Of a stretch of DNA of 64,000 nt, positions 15,795 to 25,239 are shown one piece after another; positions within the stretch are counted from its first letter, which is position 1, and every line of letters starts with the position of its first letter. The notes below the pieces were generated by a model, which was not told the origin of the DNA, did not search any database, and saw only the letters and a list, made by a program, of their open reading frames with translations. A program made the position numbers and the translations under genes. Origin of the DNA: Streptomyces sp. MST-110588 (GTDB taxonomy: Bacteria; Actinomycetota; Actinomycetes; Streptomycetales; Streptomycetaceae); assembly GCF_022695595.1 (NCBI RefSeq), contig NZ_CP074380.1, forward strand, positions 1,488,001-1,552,000, written 5' to 3'.

Positions 15795-16809
15795 TCTCAT
15801 CGGCCGTGACGAATTCATGACCGCGGGCGGCGAGTTGCCCGATGATCCCGGGAAGGGCCGCGACGGTCTGCGACCGGTCGCCGCCACCGTCGTGCATCAG
15901 CACGATCGAGCCGTTGCGGGTCTGCTCGACGACGGCCCCGGCGATGGCCTCGGCGCCGGGCACGGCCCAGTCGCAGGGGTCGTTGTCCCACAGCACCGTG
16001 GTCATCCCCCGGTCCGCGAGCCACCGCAGCACCTCTGGGGTACGTGACCCGTACGGCGGGCGCAGCAGACGGGGCTCGGTGCCGGTGACCCGGCGCACGG
16101 CCCGGTTCGTGGCGTCGATCTGGAAGTCGAGCTCGGCGCGCGTGAGATCGGGAAGGTAGGGGTGGGACCAGGTGTGGTTCCCGATGTGGTGCCCCTGGGC
16201 CGCGATGCGTTCCAGGACTTCCGGGTGGGCGTCGGCGTGCAGCCCCACGCAGAAGAAGGTCGCCGGCACCTGATGGACCCGCAGCACGTCCAGGATTTCC
16301 CCGGTGTACGGCGGGCAGGGCCCGTCGTCGAAGGTCAGCGCCACCTTGGGGGCCGAGGCCGGGCCGCGTCGGACGTACAGGCCCCTGCGGGCCAGTTCGC
16401 GCTCGGCCGGAGCGCACTCCTCGATGTGCCGCTCCATTTCCCCGGCCCGCCCGGCCAGCGTCCCGGTCCGTGTGGTGAGCCGTACCAGGGCGTCCTGGGA
16501 GGCGAGCGCGTGCCGTGCGAGGTCGCCCGCGCCGACCGACGCATCGTGCGGCCGGCGCGGCAGCAGCCACGGGTCGGCCCGGAAGACCGGCAGCCCGGCG
16601 GCCAGCAGCGGCCCGTCGAGCAGACCGTTGGTGCTCTCCACGACGGCGGCGACCTCCTCCCCGCCGGACGCCGCGAGGTCCTTCAGCCGGGCGATGAGCC
16701 GGTCGACCTGGCCCGCGCCGACGCGCCACGGCGTAAGGCCGCCTCCGCCGGTGTGTACGCAGACCACCTCGTAGCCGCGCGCGTCCCATGCGAGGGCAGC
16801 GATCCACAT
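15778..16809 (-). CDS. Polysaccharide deacetylase (NodB/CE4) with N-terminal RNase H-like domain
   Basis: 343 residues. Residues about 150-343 are a complete CE4 domain: VALTFDDGPCPPYTGEILDV (motif 1, DD), GHHIGNHTWSHPYLPDL (motif 2, HxxxH), RLLRPPYGSRTPEV (motif 3), TVLWDNDPCDW (motif 4) and SIVLMHDGGG (motif 5). No signal peptide is visible. Instead, residues 1-110 (MWIAALAWDARGYEVVCVHT, VAAVVESTNGLLDGPLLAAG, then DPWLLPRRPHDASVGAGDLA) resemble the DEDD RuvC-like N-terminus of IS110-type transposases, with D, E and D in order. The ATG at 16807-16809 has AGGAG upstream (GGAGGTCTC). Catalysis: de-N-acetylation of a glycan or of an intracellular sugar intermediate. Confidence 0.85.
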   Translation of the reverse strand: MWIAALAWDARGYEVVCVHTGGGGLTPWRVGAGQVDRLIARLKDLAASGGEEVAAVVESTNGLLDGPLLAAGLPVFRADPWLLPRRPHDASVGAGDLARHALASQDALVRLTTRTGTLAGRAGEMERHIEECAPAERELARRGLYVRRGPASAPKVALTFDDGPCPPYTGEILDVLRVHQVPATFFCVGLHADAHPEVLERIAAQGHHIGNHTWSHPYLPDLTRAELDFQIDATNRAVRRVTGTEPRLLRPPYGSRTPEVLRWLADRGMTTVLWDNDPCDWAVPGAEAIAGAVVEQTRNGSIVLMHDGGGDRSQTVAALPGIIGQLAARGHEFVTADEIATSL

Positions 16810-17057
16810 GAGACCTCCTGGGCTCCTACCGGCCGGGCCCGCGCCGGCCGCTCCGTACGAGGAGTGAGCCTCGCGGACCGGCCGGCGCCGCGGAAGATCT
16901 GCTCGCGCGCCCATGCGGGGTAACCGATCGGCCAGGTCCGCACGTCGCACGACCGGTCCCGGCGACGGTGCGGCGACGCGGCAGCCAGGAGCGCGGCAGC
17001 CAGGAGGACGGTGACGCGGCAGCCGGGAGCGCGGTGGCCGGAAGGGCGGAGTACCGG

Positions 17058-18599
<1,542 letters not shown>

Positions 18600-18744
18600 G
18601 CTCTCTCCCTGTTCGCTCTCGGCCGGGCGCGTGGTGTTCCGTGCCGGCCGTACGTTCTTTCCGTTGCCGCACCGCTTCCCGCCATCGTGTAATCAGTGAC
18701 GCAGGTCTCACCACCCCCGAACGGGGGGAAGCGGAGGTTTCGGG

Positions 18745-19689
18745 GTGCGGGACGAGGACGGGCCGGGCGGCTCGGTGGAGGTACGGGCGGCCCTGTCGCG
18801 GCTGCGCCGGGGCAGCGGGCTGCCGGTGGCGTTCGGCGGTCTGTCGGCCGGTACGGGGCGCTATCGCATCAGCGAGCTGTCCGGTACGGCCACGGCCGTG
18901 CTGCGGGGCCTGAGCATTCATCACGGCACCGGGCTGGGCGGCAAGGCCGCCGCGCTGACCCGGCCGTTCGCGGTCACCGACTACCACTCCTCCGCCGTGA
19001 TCAGCCACGAGTACGACGCGGCGGTGACGGCCGAGGGGCTGCGGTCGGTGCTCGCGGTGCCCGTGGTCGTACGCCGCCGGGTGCGCGGAATCCTGTACGG
19101 GGCGCTGCGCCGGCCGCTGCAGCTCGGCGACCGGGCGCTGACGGCCGCGATGGAGGCGGCCCGTGAACTCGAACAGGCGCTGCTGCTCCAGGACGAGGCG
19201 CAGCGGCTGCTGTCGGTCGCCCGGCAGCCGACCGCCGCGGACCCGGCGATGTGGGAGGAGGTCCGCGAGGCACACGGTGACCTGCGGGCGCTCGCCCGGC
19301 GGATCACCGACCCGCTGCTGCGCCAGGAGGTGCTGGCGGTGTGCGGCCGAATCGCGGCGGCCACCACGCCGGGCCGCGCGGGCACCGGCGTACGGGACGG
19401 TGCCGGCGTACGGGACGGCGTCGGCGTCGGCGTACGGGACGGTGCCGGCCTGTACGGCAGCGCCGGCCTGCGGGGCGGTGCTGCCGTACAGGGCGGGCGG
19501 CTGTCCCCGCGCGAGGTGGACGTCCTGGCGTGCGTGGCGTCCGGTGCGACCAACGCGGAAGTGGCCGAGCGGCTGGGCCTGCGGCCGGAGACGGTCAAGA
19601 GCTATCTGCGCTCGGCCATGCGCAAGCTCGGCGCCCGTACCAGGCTCCAGGCGGTGGTGGCGGCCCGCCGGACGGGCCTGCTGCCGTAA
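18745..19689 (+). CDS. GAF-domain LuxR-type transcriptional regulator
   Basis: 314 residues, GTG start with GGAGG upstream. Residues about 10-140 form a GAF-like sensor (VRAALSRLRRGSGLPVAFGG, RPFAVTDYHSSAVISHEYDA, LRSVLAVPVVVRRRVRGILY), followed by a helical linker. Residues about 250-314 are the LuxR HTH (LSPREVDVLACVASGATNAE, VAERLGLRPETVKSYLRSAM). Between them is a Gly/Val repeat built from VRDGAG units, encoded by a GTACGGGACGG minisatellite. This architecture is common in streptomycetes next to acyl-CoA ligases. The shared 145-bp divergent region points to control of that gene. Confidence 0.88.
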   Translation: MRDEDGPGGSVEVRAALSRLRRGSGLPVAFGGLSAGTGRYRISELSGTATAVLRGLSIHHGTGLGGKAAALTRPFAVTDYHSSAVISHEYDAAVTAEGLRSVLAVPVVVRRRVRGILYGALRRPLQLGDRALTAAMEAARELEQALLLQDEAQRLLSVARQPTAADPAMWEEVREAHGDLRALARRITDPLLRQEVLAVCGRIAAATTPGRAGTGVRDGAGVRDGVGVGVRDGAGLYGSAGLRGGAAVQGGRLSPREVDVLACVASGATNAEVAERLGLRPETVKSYLRSAMRKLGARTRLQAVVAARRTGLLP

Positions 19690-19899
19690 AGAGCGCGTGC
19701 CTGTGTGGCTCCTCCCGCTCCGGGTGGAGAGGATCCACCCCCGGGTGCGTCGAAGGGTCCACCCGGGAGTCGGACCGGCGCAGGAGGCGACGGCGGCGGA
19801 CGGCGGGAAGAGTGGTGATCGTCCACCAACCCGGCCGACCGCCCGCACGGCACGTACCCGTGCGCCCGTACGCGTCGGCGGATCAAAGAAGGGCCTGCG

Positions 19900-21717
19900 A
19901 TGAAATCCGCGACGAAGGCTTCGTACGAGCGGGGACGCCGCCCACGGCGCACCACCGTTCCCGCCGTGACCCTCCCCGCCGTGATCTGCGCCGCCGCCGT
20001 GGCCGGCACGCTGCTGGTCCCGGTCCCGGCGCGGGCCGACGCCCCGCCCGCGCCCGTCCTGCGGGCGCCGCAGGGCACGGTCGTGCTGCCCAACCTGGAC
20101 GACGACGCGCGGCGCTGCCGGCTGCTCCCCGGCGACCTCGACCGGCTGGAGGTGGCCGTGGACGAGCGGCTGGCCGCCTGCCACGACGCCGCCGACGAGG
20201 TCGTCAACGGCCCCGGCGACCTCAAGGACCTCACTCCGGTGCGGGTGGCGGCGATGCGGGTGGGCCGTGAGGCGTCCGGCCGCGTCTTCGTCCCCGCCGC
20301 GCAGCGCCCGTACGTACGGGTCTTCGTCGAACGCGGGGGGCGGTGGGTCTCGCTGGGGAGCGACGGGCGGCTCGGCGGCGCGGAGCTGCGGCACGGGGCG
20401 CGGCTGGCCGTCGAAGGGCGCGACATCGTGCGCGACCCACGGCGCTGGGACGGCCGGCTGACGCTCTCGCTGTCCGTGACGGACCGGGGCCGCACCAGTG
20501 GTACGGAGCTGGCGCTGCGTATCGCGCCCGTCCTGCTCCAGAACGATCTGCAACGGGCACAGCACGTCTTCGCCGCCGCTCCCGGCCCCGGGACGGGCCA
20601 GCCGGCCGAGGTTCCCGCCTCCCATCGCCGGCCCGGCCAGTGGCGGCAGTTCGCCGACTCGCTGCGCACAGCGACCCGGGCGGCCGGGCTCGGGGAGGGC
20701 CGGCTGCGCTTCCAGCGCGGCACCGCGCAGTGGTGGCGGGACATCTGGCGGCAGGACATCGCCGAGCCCGCGTACGTCAGCAGGCCGACCCCCGACGGCC
20801 CGCAGACCCTGCGCATCCTGTTGCGCTCCCCCAACTACTGGAAGTCCGCCGACGGGAAGTCCGCCAGCCTGCGCCGGGCGGGACGGCTGCTCTTCCGCGA
20901 CCTGCGCGGCCCGGACGTGGGCATCGTCCAGCAGTACACGACCCGGCGCGGGCCCGGTGTGGACGAGCTGCTGAACTTCACCGGTAACATCGAGTCGCTG
21001 CCGCCGTACAAGGGATTCCCGCAGGGCCGGATCGTCTACGGCAGCACCCCGCAGCGCCGCCCCGACCCCTCCTTCGTCCGGATGCTGCGCGCCCAGGGCA
21101 AGCAGCCGCCGGTGGTGCTCGACACGTCCTGGCTGGTGGTCGGGCACGCGGACGAGACGGTACATGTCGTACGGGCCGACAACGCGCGCGGCTGGACGCT
21201 GGCCGTCTCCGACCCCCGGCTGGCGATCGGCCTGCTCAAGCGGGCCCGGGACGCGGGCCAGGGCGGACAGCGGCTGTTCGCCGGCACGGTGGCCGAGCAC
21301 AAGCCGACCGTCGAGGAGTTCTTGCGCCAGGACGCCGCCACCGGCGACAGCGCGGACGCCGCCCGGCACATCGACGGCCAACTGAAGGTGCTGCTGCGTG
21401 CCACCGGTCTGAAGGCGACGGAGATCGTACGGCTGCCGACGCTGTATGTGCGGCTCGACCCGGGCGGCGGCCTCCCGCGCCGCCATCTGGCCTTCTCCCC
21501 CGCCCTCGTCAACGGACTCTCGCTGACGTCCCGCGACTTCGCCGCCCCCGACCCGCACGGCCCGCGACTGGCCGGCCGCGACCTGTTCCGGGAAGAGGCC
21601 GAACGCCAACTGACCGCGAACGGCGTACGGGTGCACTGGGTGGAGAACTTCTCCTGGGCCCACCTGGGCGGCGGCGAGGTGCACTGCGCGACCAACGCAC
21701 TGCGCGAGATCCCGTGA
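19900..21717 (+). CDS. Secreted protein-arginine deiminase (PAD family)
   Basis: 605 residues. An N-terminal export signal (basic region, hydrophobic VPAVTLPAVICAAAVAGTLL, then ARADA cleavage site near residue 47) precedes the enzyme. The C-terminal half matches the PAD catalytic domain: WWRDIWRQDIAEPAY (Asp 286, equivalent to the first catalytic Asp), LLNFTGNIESLPPYKGFPQG then RIVYGSTPQRR, VVLDTSWLVVGHADETVHVV (His 416, Asp 418) and HLGGGEVHCATNALREIP with the nucleophile Cys 596. All four catalytic residues are therefore present. Reaction: peptidyl-arginine to peptidyl-citrulline + NH3, outside the cell. The ATG at 19900 follows GGGCC and GAAGGGCC elements. The gene is monocistronic. Confidence 0.88.
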   Translation: MKSATKASYERGRRPRRTTVPAVTLPAVICAAAVAGTLLVPVPARADAPPAPVLRAPQGTVVLPNLDDDARRCRLLPGDLDRLEVAVDERLAACHDAADEVVNGPGDLKDLTPVRVAAMRVGREASGRVFVPAAQRPYVRVFVERGGRWVSLGSDGRLGGAELRHGARLAVEGRDIVRDPRRWDGRLTLSLSVTDRGRTSGTELALRIAPVLLQNDLQRAQHVFAAAPGPGTGQPAEVPASHRRPGQWRQFADSLRTATRAAGLGEGRLRFQRGTAQWWRDIWRQDIAEPAYVSRPTPDGPQTLRILLRSPNYWKSADGKSASLRRAGRLLFRDLRGPDVGIVQQYTTRRGPGVDELLNFTGNIESLPPYKGFPQGRIVYGSTPQRRPDPSFVRMLRAQGKQPPVVLDTSWLVVGHADETVHVVRADNARGWTLAVSDPRLAIGLLKRARDAGQGGQRLFAGTVAEHKPTVEEFLRQDAATGDSADAARHIDGQLKVLLRATGLKATEIVRLPTLYVRLDPGGGLPRRHLAFSPALVNGLSLTSRDFAAPDPHGPRLAGRDLFREEAERQLTANGVRVHWVENFSWAHLGGGEVHCATNALREIP

Positions 21718-21984
21718 CCGCCGTGACCGCAGCGCGTACGGCGCGGCGCGGCACCGGACGCGGGGCGGTGGACGCCGGCGCGTATGAAGGCAGCGCGTAT
21801 GAAGGCGGCGGGCCGGCCGGAAGGTTTCCGGCCGGCCCCGCCCTTGCGCACCGCGCCGACGGCGTACGGGCCGCCTCGGCGGCGTGCGTACGGCGTCATC
21901 GGCGTACGCACGGGTGCCGGTGGCGGGCGTACGGTGCCGGTGGCGGGCGCACCGCGTCGGCGGCCGTGTGGTGCCGATGCGGCG

Positions 21985-22332
21985 TCAGTTGTGCGGTGAC
22001 CGGTAGTACGTGCCGATGCTCTGGTGGTAGTCCGGGTCACCGAGGTGCTTTTCCTTGTCGAACTCCGGGGAGTTCTTGATCTCTTCCTTGGTGCGGGACA
22101 CATAGATCGTCTGCTCGGCGGCGTCCACCGAGGAGATGGTGCCGGCCGGCAGCAGCACCTGCTTGCCGAAGATCCACGGGCCGGTGTCGACCACGATGTA
22201 CGCGGAACCCACGTCATCGGAGTGCTTGTCCACCTTGCCGATGCTGCCGTCGGTGGCCTCGACCTTGAAGCCGGTCAGGTCCATGCCGGCGGTGTGGCCG
22301 GCGGCGGCCGGGTAGCCCCAAATGTCGCTCAC
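21985..22332 (-). CDS. PRC-barrel domain protein
   Basis: 115 residues, GTG start with AAGGAG six bases upstream. The core LTGFKVEATDGSIGKVDKHS, AYIVVDTGPWIFGKQVLLPA and GTISSVDAAEQTIYVSRTKE is a PRC barrel as found in streptomycete stress proteins. The C-terminal HLGDPDYHQSIGTYYRS is typical of the photosystem-reaction-centre H-like group. It is probably a small cytoplasmic stress or RNA/membrane-associated protein; partners are unknown. Between it and the PAD gene (21718-21984) are GCGTATGAAGGC and GGTGCCGGTGGCGGGCG repeats and no gene. Confidence 0.88.
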   Translation of the reverse strand: MSDIWGYPAAAGHTAGMDLTGFKVEATDGSIGKVDKHSDDVGSAYIVVDTGPWIFGKQVLLPAGTISSVDAAEQTIYVSRTKEEIKNSPEFDKEKHLGDPDYHQSIGTYYRSPHN

Positions 22333-22528
22333 GGAGATCTCCTTCGCTCGATCGGGACCGGGAACGCGGACCGAGTGCCCGACCGCAATGCCCCCAAACC
22401 GGTCAGGCCGCGGAATTCGGAGCCCAGCGACGCCGCCCGGCTCCGATCCCCCGTTACGTTCCCGTTCCCGTTCCCCGTTCCCTGCCCCCGCCGTTACCGG
22501 CCTCCGTTACCGGCTCCCCGGCCCGCCG

Positions 22529-22711
22529 CTACTTGTCGGCGGTCAGCTTGCCCGCCGTGCCCCAGCTATCGGTGGGCACCTCCTGGATCCACACCTGCAC
22601 GGTCTCGGCCGGGATGTGGTACGCGTCCACGAACGCGTCGGTGATCTGCTTGACCAGCTCCCGCTTGAGCTCGACGCTGCGCGGACCCTGCTGGACGGTG
22701 ACGACGGGCAT
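22529..22711 (-). CDS. 4-oxalocrotonate tautomerase family protein
   Basis: 60 residues, the usual size of the 4-OT subunit, starting MPVVTVQQGPRSVELKREL so that Pro 1, the catalytic base, is exposed after Met removal. It continues VKQITDAFVDAYHIPAETVQ then VWIQEVP (substrate Arg is replaced in this segment). The ATG at 22709-22711 has AAGGAG six bases upstream; an upstream extension in frame was rejected because it would bury Pro 1. No aromatic-degradation genes adjoin it, so the substrate is unknown. The interval 22333-22528 is a CCGTTCCCGTT-type repeat. Confidence 0.88.
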   Translation of the reverse strand: MPVVTVQQGPRSVELKRELVKQITDAFVDAYHIPAETVQVWIQEVPTDSWGTAGKLTADK

Positions 22712-22826
22712 GACCGACTCCTTGTCTCCGCGGCGGCCACCCGGCCCTTCCGGGCGGCTCACCGGCATGTCCCCAGTTCACCCGGTGCGGACCGGCCGGC
22801 CAAGAAGCACTTCGCGCACACAGCGA

Positions 22827-23750
22827 TCACCGATCGCGATCGTTGTCCGGGGGCGGGGCGGCGCAGGCCGCGAGCAGCGCGTCCAGGCAGGCGGGCGGGG
22901 CGGCCCGGCGTACGGCCAGGCAGGTGGTCAGTTCCAGGCCGGGCGTGCGGAAGGGCTGGAAGGCCACCCGGGGCGCGTGGAGCTGCCGGGCGTGCGAGGC
23001 ATAGACGACCGTCCAGGTCGGGTCGGTACGGCCGCCGGCGCCGATCGCGGCGAGATTGTCCTGGAGCGAACCGGAGGAGGCCCTGGGCACGGGCTCGAAG
23101 CCGGCGTCGTGGCAGGCGGTGACCACCAGGTCGACCAGGGCGGGATGGTTGCGGCGGGCGGTCAGCCGCAGCGGTACGTCCGCCAGGTCGGTCAGGTGCA
23201 GGCCCCCCGTGACCGCGGCCAGGGGGTGGGCGGCCGGCACGACGGCGACCAGCGGGTCCTGCCACAGCGGGTGGAAGCGCAGCCCCTCCCCCCGGCCGTC
23301 CGGCGCCCGGCCCCGCACGAATGCCGCGTCCAGGTCACCGGCGGCCACCGCCGCCAGCCGCTGCCCGGTCGGCGCGGAGACCAGTTCCACGCCGAGGCCG
23401 GGAGCGGAGGCGGCAAGGGCGTCCAGCACCCGGTCCAGGTGCGTTCCCAGGCCGGTGCTGGTGCCCAGCCGCAGGGTGCTGCCCTGTGCGGCCGTCAGTT
23501 CCGCCACGACGGCGCGGGCGCGGGCCTCGGCGGCCAGCAGCGCCCGCGCCTCGGGCAGGAAGCGCGCGCCCGCGGCCGTCAGCCGCACCTGCCGGGCGGA
23601 CCGGTCCAGGAGGTCGGTCCCCAGCTCCCGTTCCAGCCGCCGTACCTGCTGGCTGACCGCCGACTGCACGATGTGCAGCCGCTCGGCGGCCCGTCCGAAG
23701 TGCAGCTCCTGCGCGACCATGACGAAGTACCGCACCTGGCGCAGCTCCAC
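22827..23750 (-). CDS. LysR-family transcriptional regulator
   Basis: 307 residues with a GTG start. The N-terminal winged HTH is canonical: MELRQVRYFVMVAQELHFGR, AAERLHIVQSAVSQQVRRLE. A periplasmic-binding-like effector domain follows (LRLGTSTGLGTHLDRVLDAL, AAVAAGDLDAAFVRGRAP, PLWQDPLVAVVPAAHPLAAV). The target is unknown. It is not divergent from another gene: the Eis-like gene upstream is on the same strand and separated by a strong hairpin. The tautomerase gene lies downstream. Confidence 0.9.
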   Translation of the reverse strand: MELRQVRYFVMVAQELHFGRAAERLHIVQSAVSQQVRRLERELGTDLLDRSARQVRLTAAGARFLPEARALLAAEARARAVVAELTAAQGSTLRLGTSTGLGTHLDRVLDALAASAPGLGVELVSAPTGQRLAAVAAGDLDAAFVRGRAPDGRGEGLRFHPLWQDPLVAVVPAAHPLAAVTGGLHLTDLADVPLRLTARRNHPALVDLVVTACHDAGFEPVPRASSGSLQDNLAAIGAGGRTDPTWTVVYASHARQLHAPRVAFQPFRTPGLELTTCLAVRRAAPPACLDALLAACAAPPPDNDRDR

Positions 23751-23787
23751 GTCCGCCCTCTTCCCTCACGCCTGTGACCGGTGGTCC

Positions 23788-23864
23788 GGCGACCGTGGTC
23801 CCTTGATTCCGTCGTCCGTCGTCCGTCGTCCGTCGTCCGTCGGGACCAAGGGATCACGGTCGCC
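23788..23864 (-). terminator. Long hairpin whose loop is a 7-bp tandem repeat
   Basis: Arms of 18 bp (23788-23805, GGCGACCGTGGTCCCTTG, and 23847-23864, CAAGGGATCACGGTCGCC) pair with one mismatch. The loop holds five perfect copies of TCCGTCG (23808-23842). It lies just past the stop of the Eis-like gene and before LysR and probably acts as a transcription terminator; the array in the loop is unusual. Confidence 0.65.
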
Positions 23865-23870
23865 CGCCGA

Positions 23871-25118
23871 TCAGTAATTCTCTCCGGCGAAGGGCTCGTA
23901 CTCGGTCGCCAGGGCGGCGTCCAGGCGCCGGACCGCTCCCGGGGTGTGCTCGGTGACCAGCCCGGCCGTCACCAGATGGCGCAGCGGGGTGCCGCCCAGG
24001 TAGCAGGCCGCCAGCTCCCGTACGTCCAAGGAGAGGTCGGCCGCCGTGCCGGGGGCGGTCACCGCTTCGTACGCGGCGCCGTCCGGTCCGGCCGTCAGCC
24101 GGAAGCGGCCGGCGTTGGCGGGCAGCGCGTCATCCCGTACGTCCAGGACCAGGTCGACGGGCGCCGCCCAGGAACGGGCCGTCAAGGCGGCGCGGACATC
24201 CACCAGGCGCAGCCACTGCGCAGGGAAACGGCCGGTGACGCGCACCTGGTCGCGGTCGGCGGCGAAGTGCAGCAGCGGATCGTCGCACGGGCGGATCCAG
24301 GACCGTACCCTCTTCGTGAGGTCGATGGAGGCGAGGTAGGACCACAGGGCCGCGGCGGCCGGGGCGTCGACCGCCTCCAGTTCGTCCACGCTCACCCGGC
24401 CGGGGATGCCGGCGACTCCGGCCTCCTCGTCCTCGCCCTTGGTGCGGTAGACCGCGTACCCGGCCGGCGCCTCGCGCGCCTCCCCGAGGACGACCACACG
24501 CACCGGTCCGTCGTCGTCATCGTCGTCCTCCGGGACGAACAGCGTCCCGTTGTGCCACCGTGCCTCGTCGCGGGCCAGTTGACCGGCCCGCCTGGCCCGG
24601 CCCGCCTCGTACACCGGGCCGATCAGGGCGGGCGCGTCCGCCGGGTCGACCAGCCGCAGCGGCCGGTCGTCGGGGGTGATGCGCAGCGCCAGCGGGCGCG
24701 AGGAGTCGATCTCGACGGTGCACGCCTCGGTGGCGGGCCCGAACCCGAACCGGCCGTAGATGGCGGCCTCGGACGCCCACAGGCAGGCCAGCGGCTGCCC
24801 GGCCGCGGCGCACCGGCGCCACAGCTCGTCCATCATGGCGGTCAGCACGCCCCGCCGGCGGTGGGTGGGCGCGACCGAGACGAAGTCGAGCCCGGCGGTG
24901 GGCAGTTCGCCGCCGGGGACGGACATGTGGAGCCGGTGGGCGGCGATCTGTCCGACGAGCACGTCACCGTCGTACGCGCCGACGCGCTCGCACTCCAGCA
25001 GGATGTCACGGTGACGCTTGCGGGTGCTGTCCCCCGTCTTCTCGTGGAAGGCGAGATCGGCGAGGTCCAGGGCACGGTCGACGTGGGCTTCGGGGATCAC
25101 CCGGATGTCCTGAGTCAC
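23871..25118 (-). CDS. Eis-like enhanced intracellular survival acetyltransferase
   Basis: 415 residues, GTG start, with no obvious ribosome site. Two GNAT folds and a C-terminal SCP2-like domain give the Eis architecture. The first GNAT has LDFVSVAPTHRRRGVLTAMM (V/I-x-V-x-P-x-x-R-x-R/Q-G motif) and AAIYGRFGFGPATEACTVEI. The second is divergent (GPVRVVVLGEAREAPAGYAV). The tail ELAACYLGGTPLRHLVTAGL then VTEHTPGAVRRLDAALATEY ends at a C-terminal Tyr carboxylate near the active site. Family members acetylate aminoglycosides, arylamines or protein lysines; the substrate is not predictable here. An acidic run, EDDDDDD, lies in a loop near residue 200. Confidence 0.9.
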   Translation of the reverse strand: MTQDIRVIPEAHVDRALDLADLAFHEKTGDSTRKRHRDILLECERVGAYDGDVLVGQIAAHRLHMSVPGGELPTAGLDFVSVAPTHRRRGVLTAMMDELWRRCAAAGQPLACLWASEAAIYGRFGFGPATEACTVEIDSSRPLALRITPDDRPLRLVDPADAPALIGPVYEAGRARRAGQLARDEARWHNGTLFVPEDDDDDDGPVRVVVLGEAREAPAGYAVYRTKGEDEEAGVAGIPGRVSVDELEAVDAPAAAALWSYLASIDLTKRVRSWIRPCDDPLLHFAADRDQVRVTGRFPAQWLRLVDVRAALTARSWAAPVDLVLDVRDDALPANAGRFRLTAGPDGAAYEAVTAPGTAADLSLDVRELAACYLGGTPLRHLVTAGLVTEHTPGAVRRLDAALATEYEPFAGENY

Positions 25119-25239
25119 GTAGGGACGCTAACTCCCCGCGCCGTGGGCGTCATCCGGTTTTTGCGGTGCCGGCCGGGCCGTACCCGTACGGGCCGGCAGA
25201 TGGCCGCCGGTACCCGTACGGGCTGGTACGCGTGCGTGG

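Noticed and set aside
15778..16809. An IS110 transposase gene or insertion sequence
   Set aside because: Only the N-terminal fold resembles IS110; the C-terminal transposase_20 domain and element ends are missing and the rest is a CE4 deacetylase.
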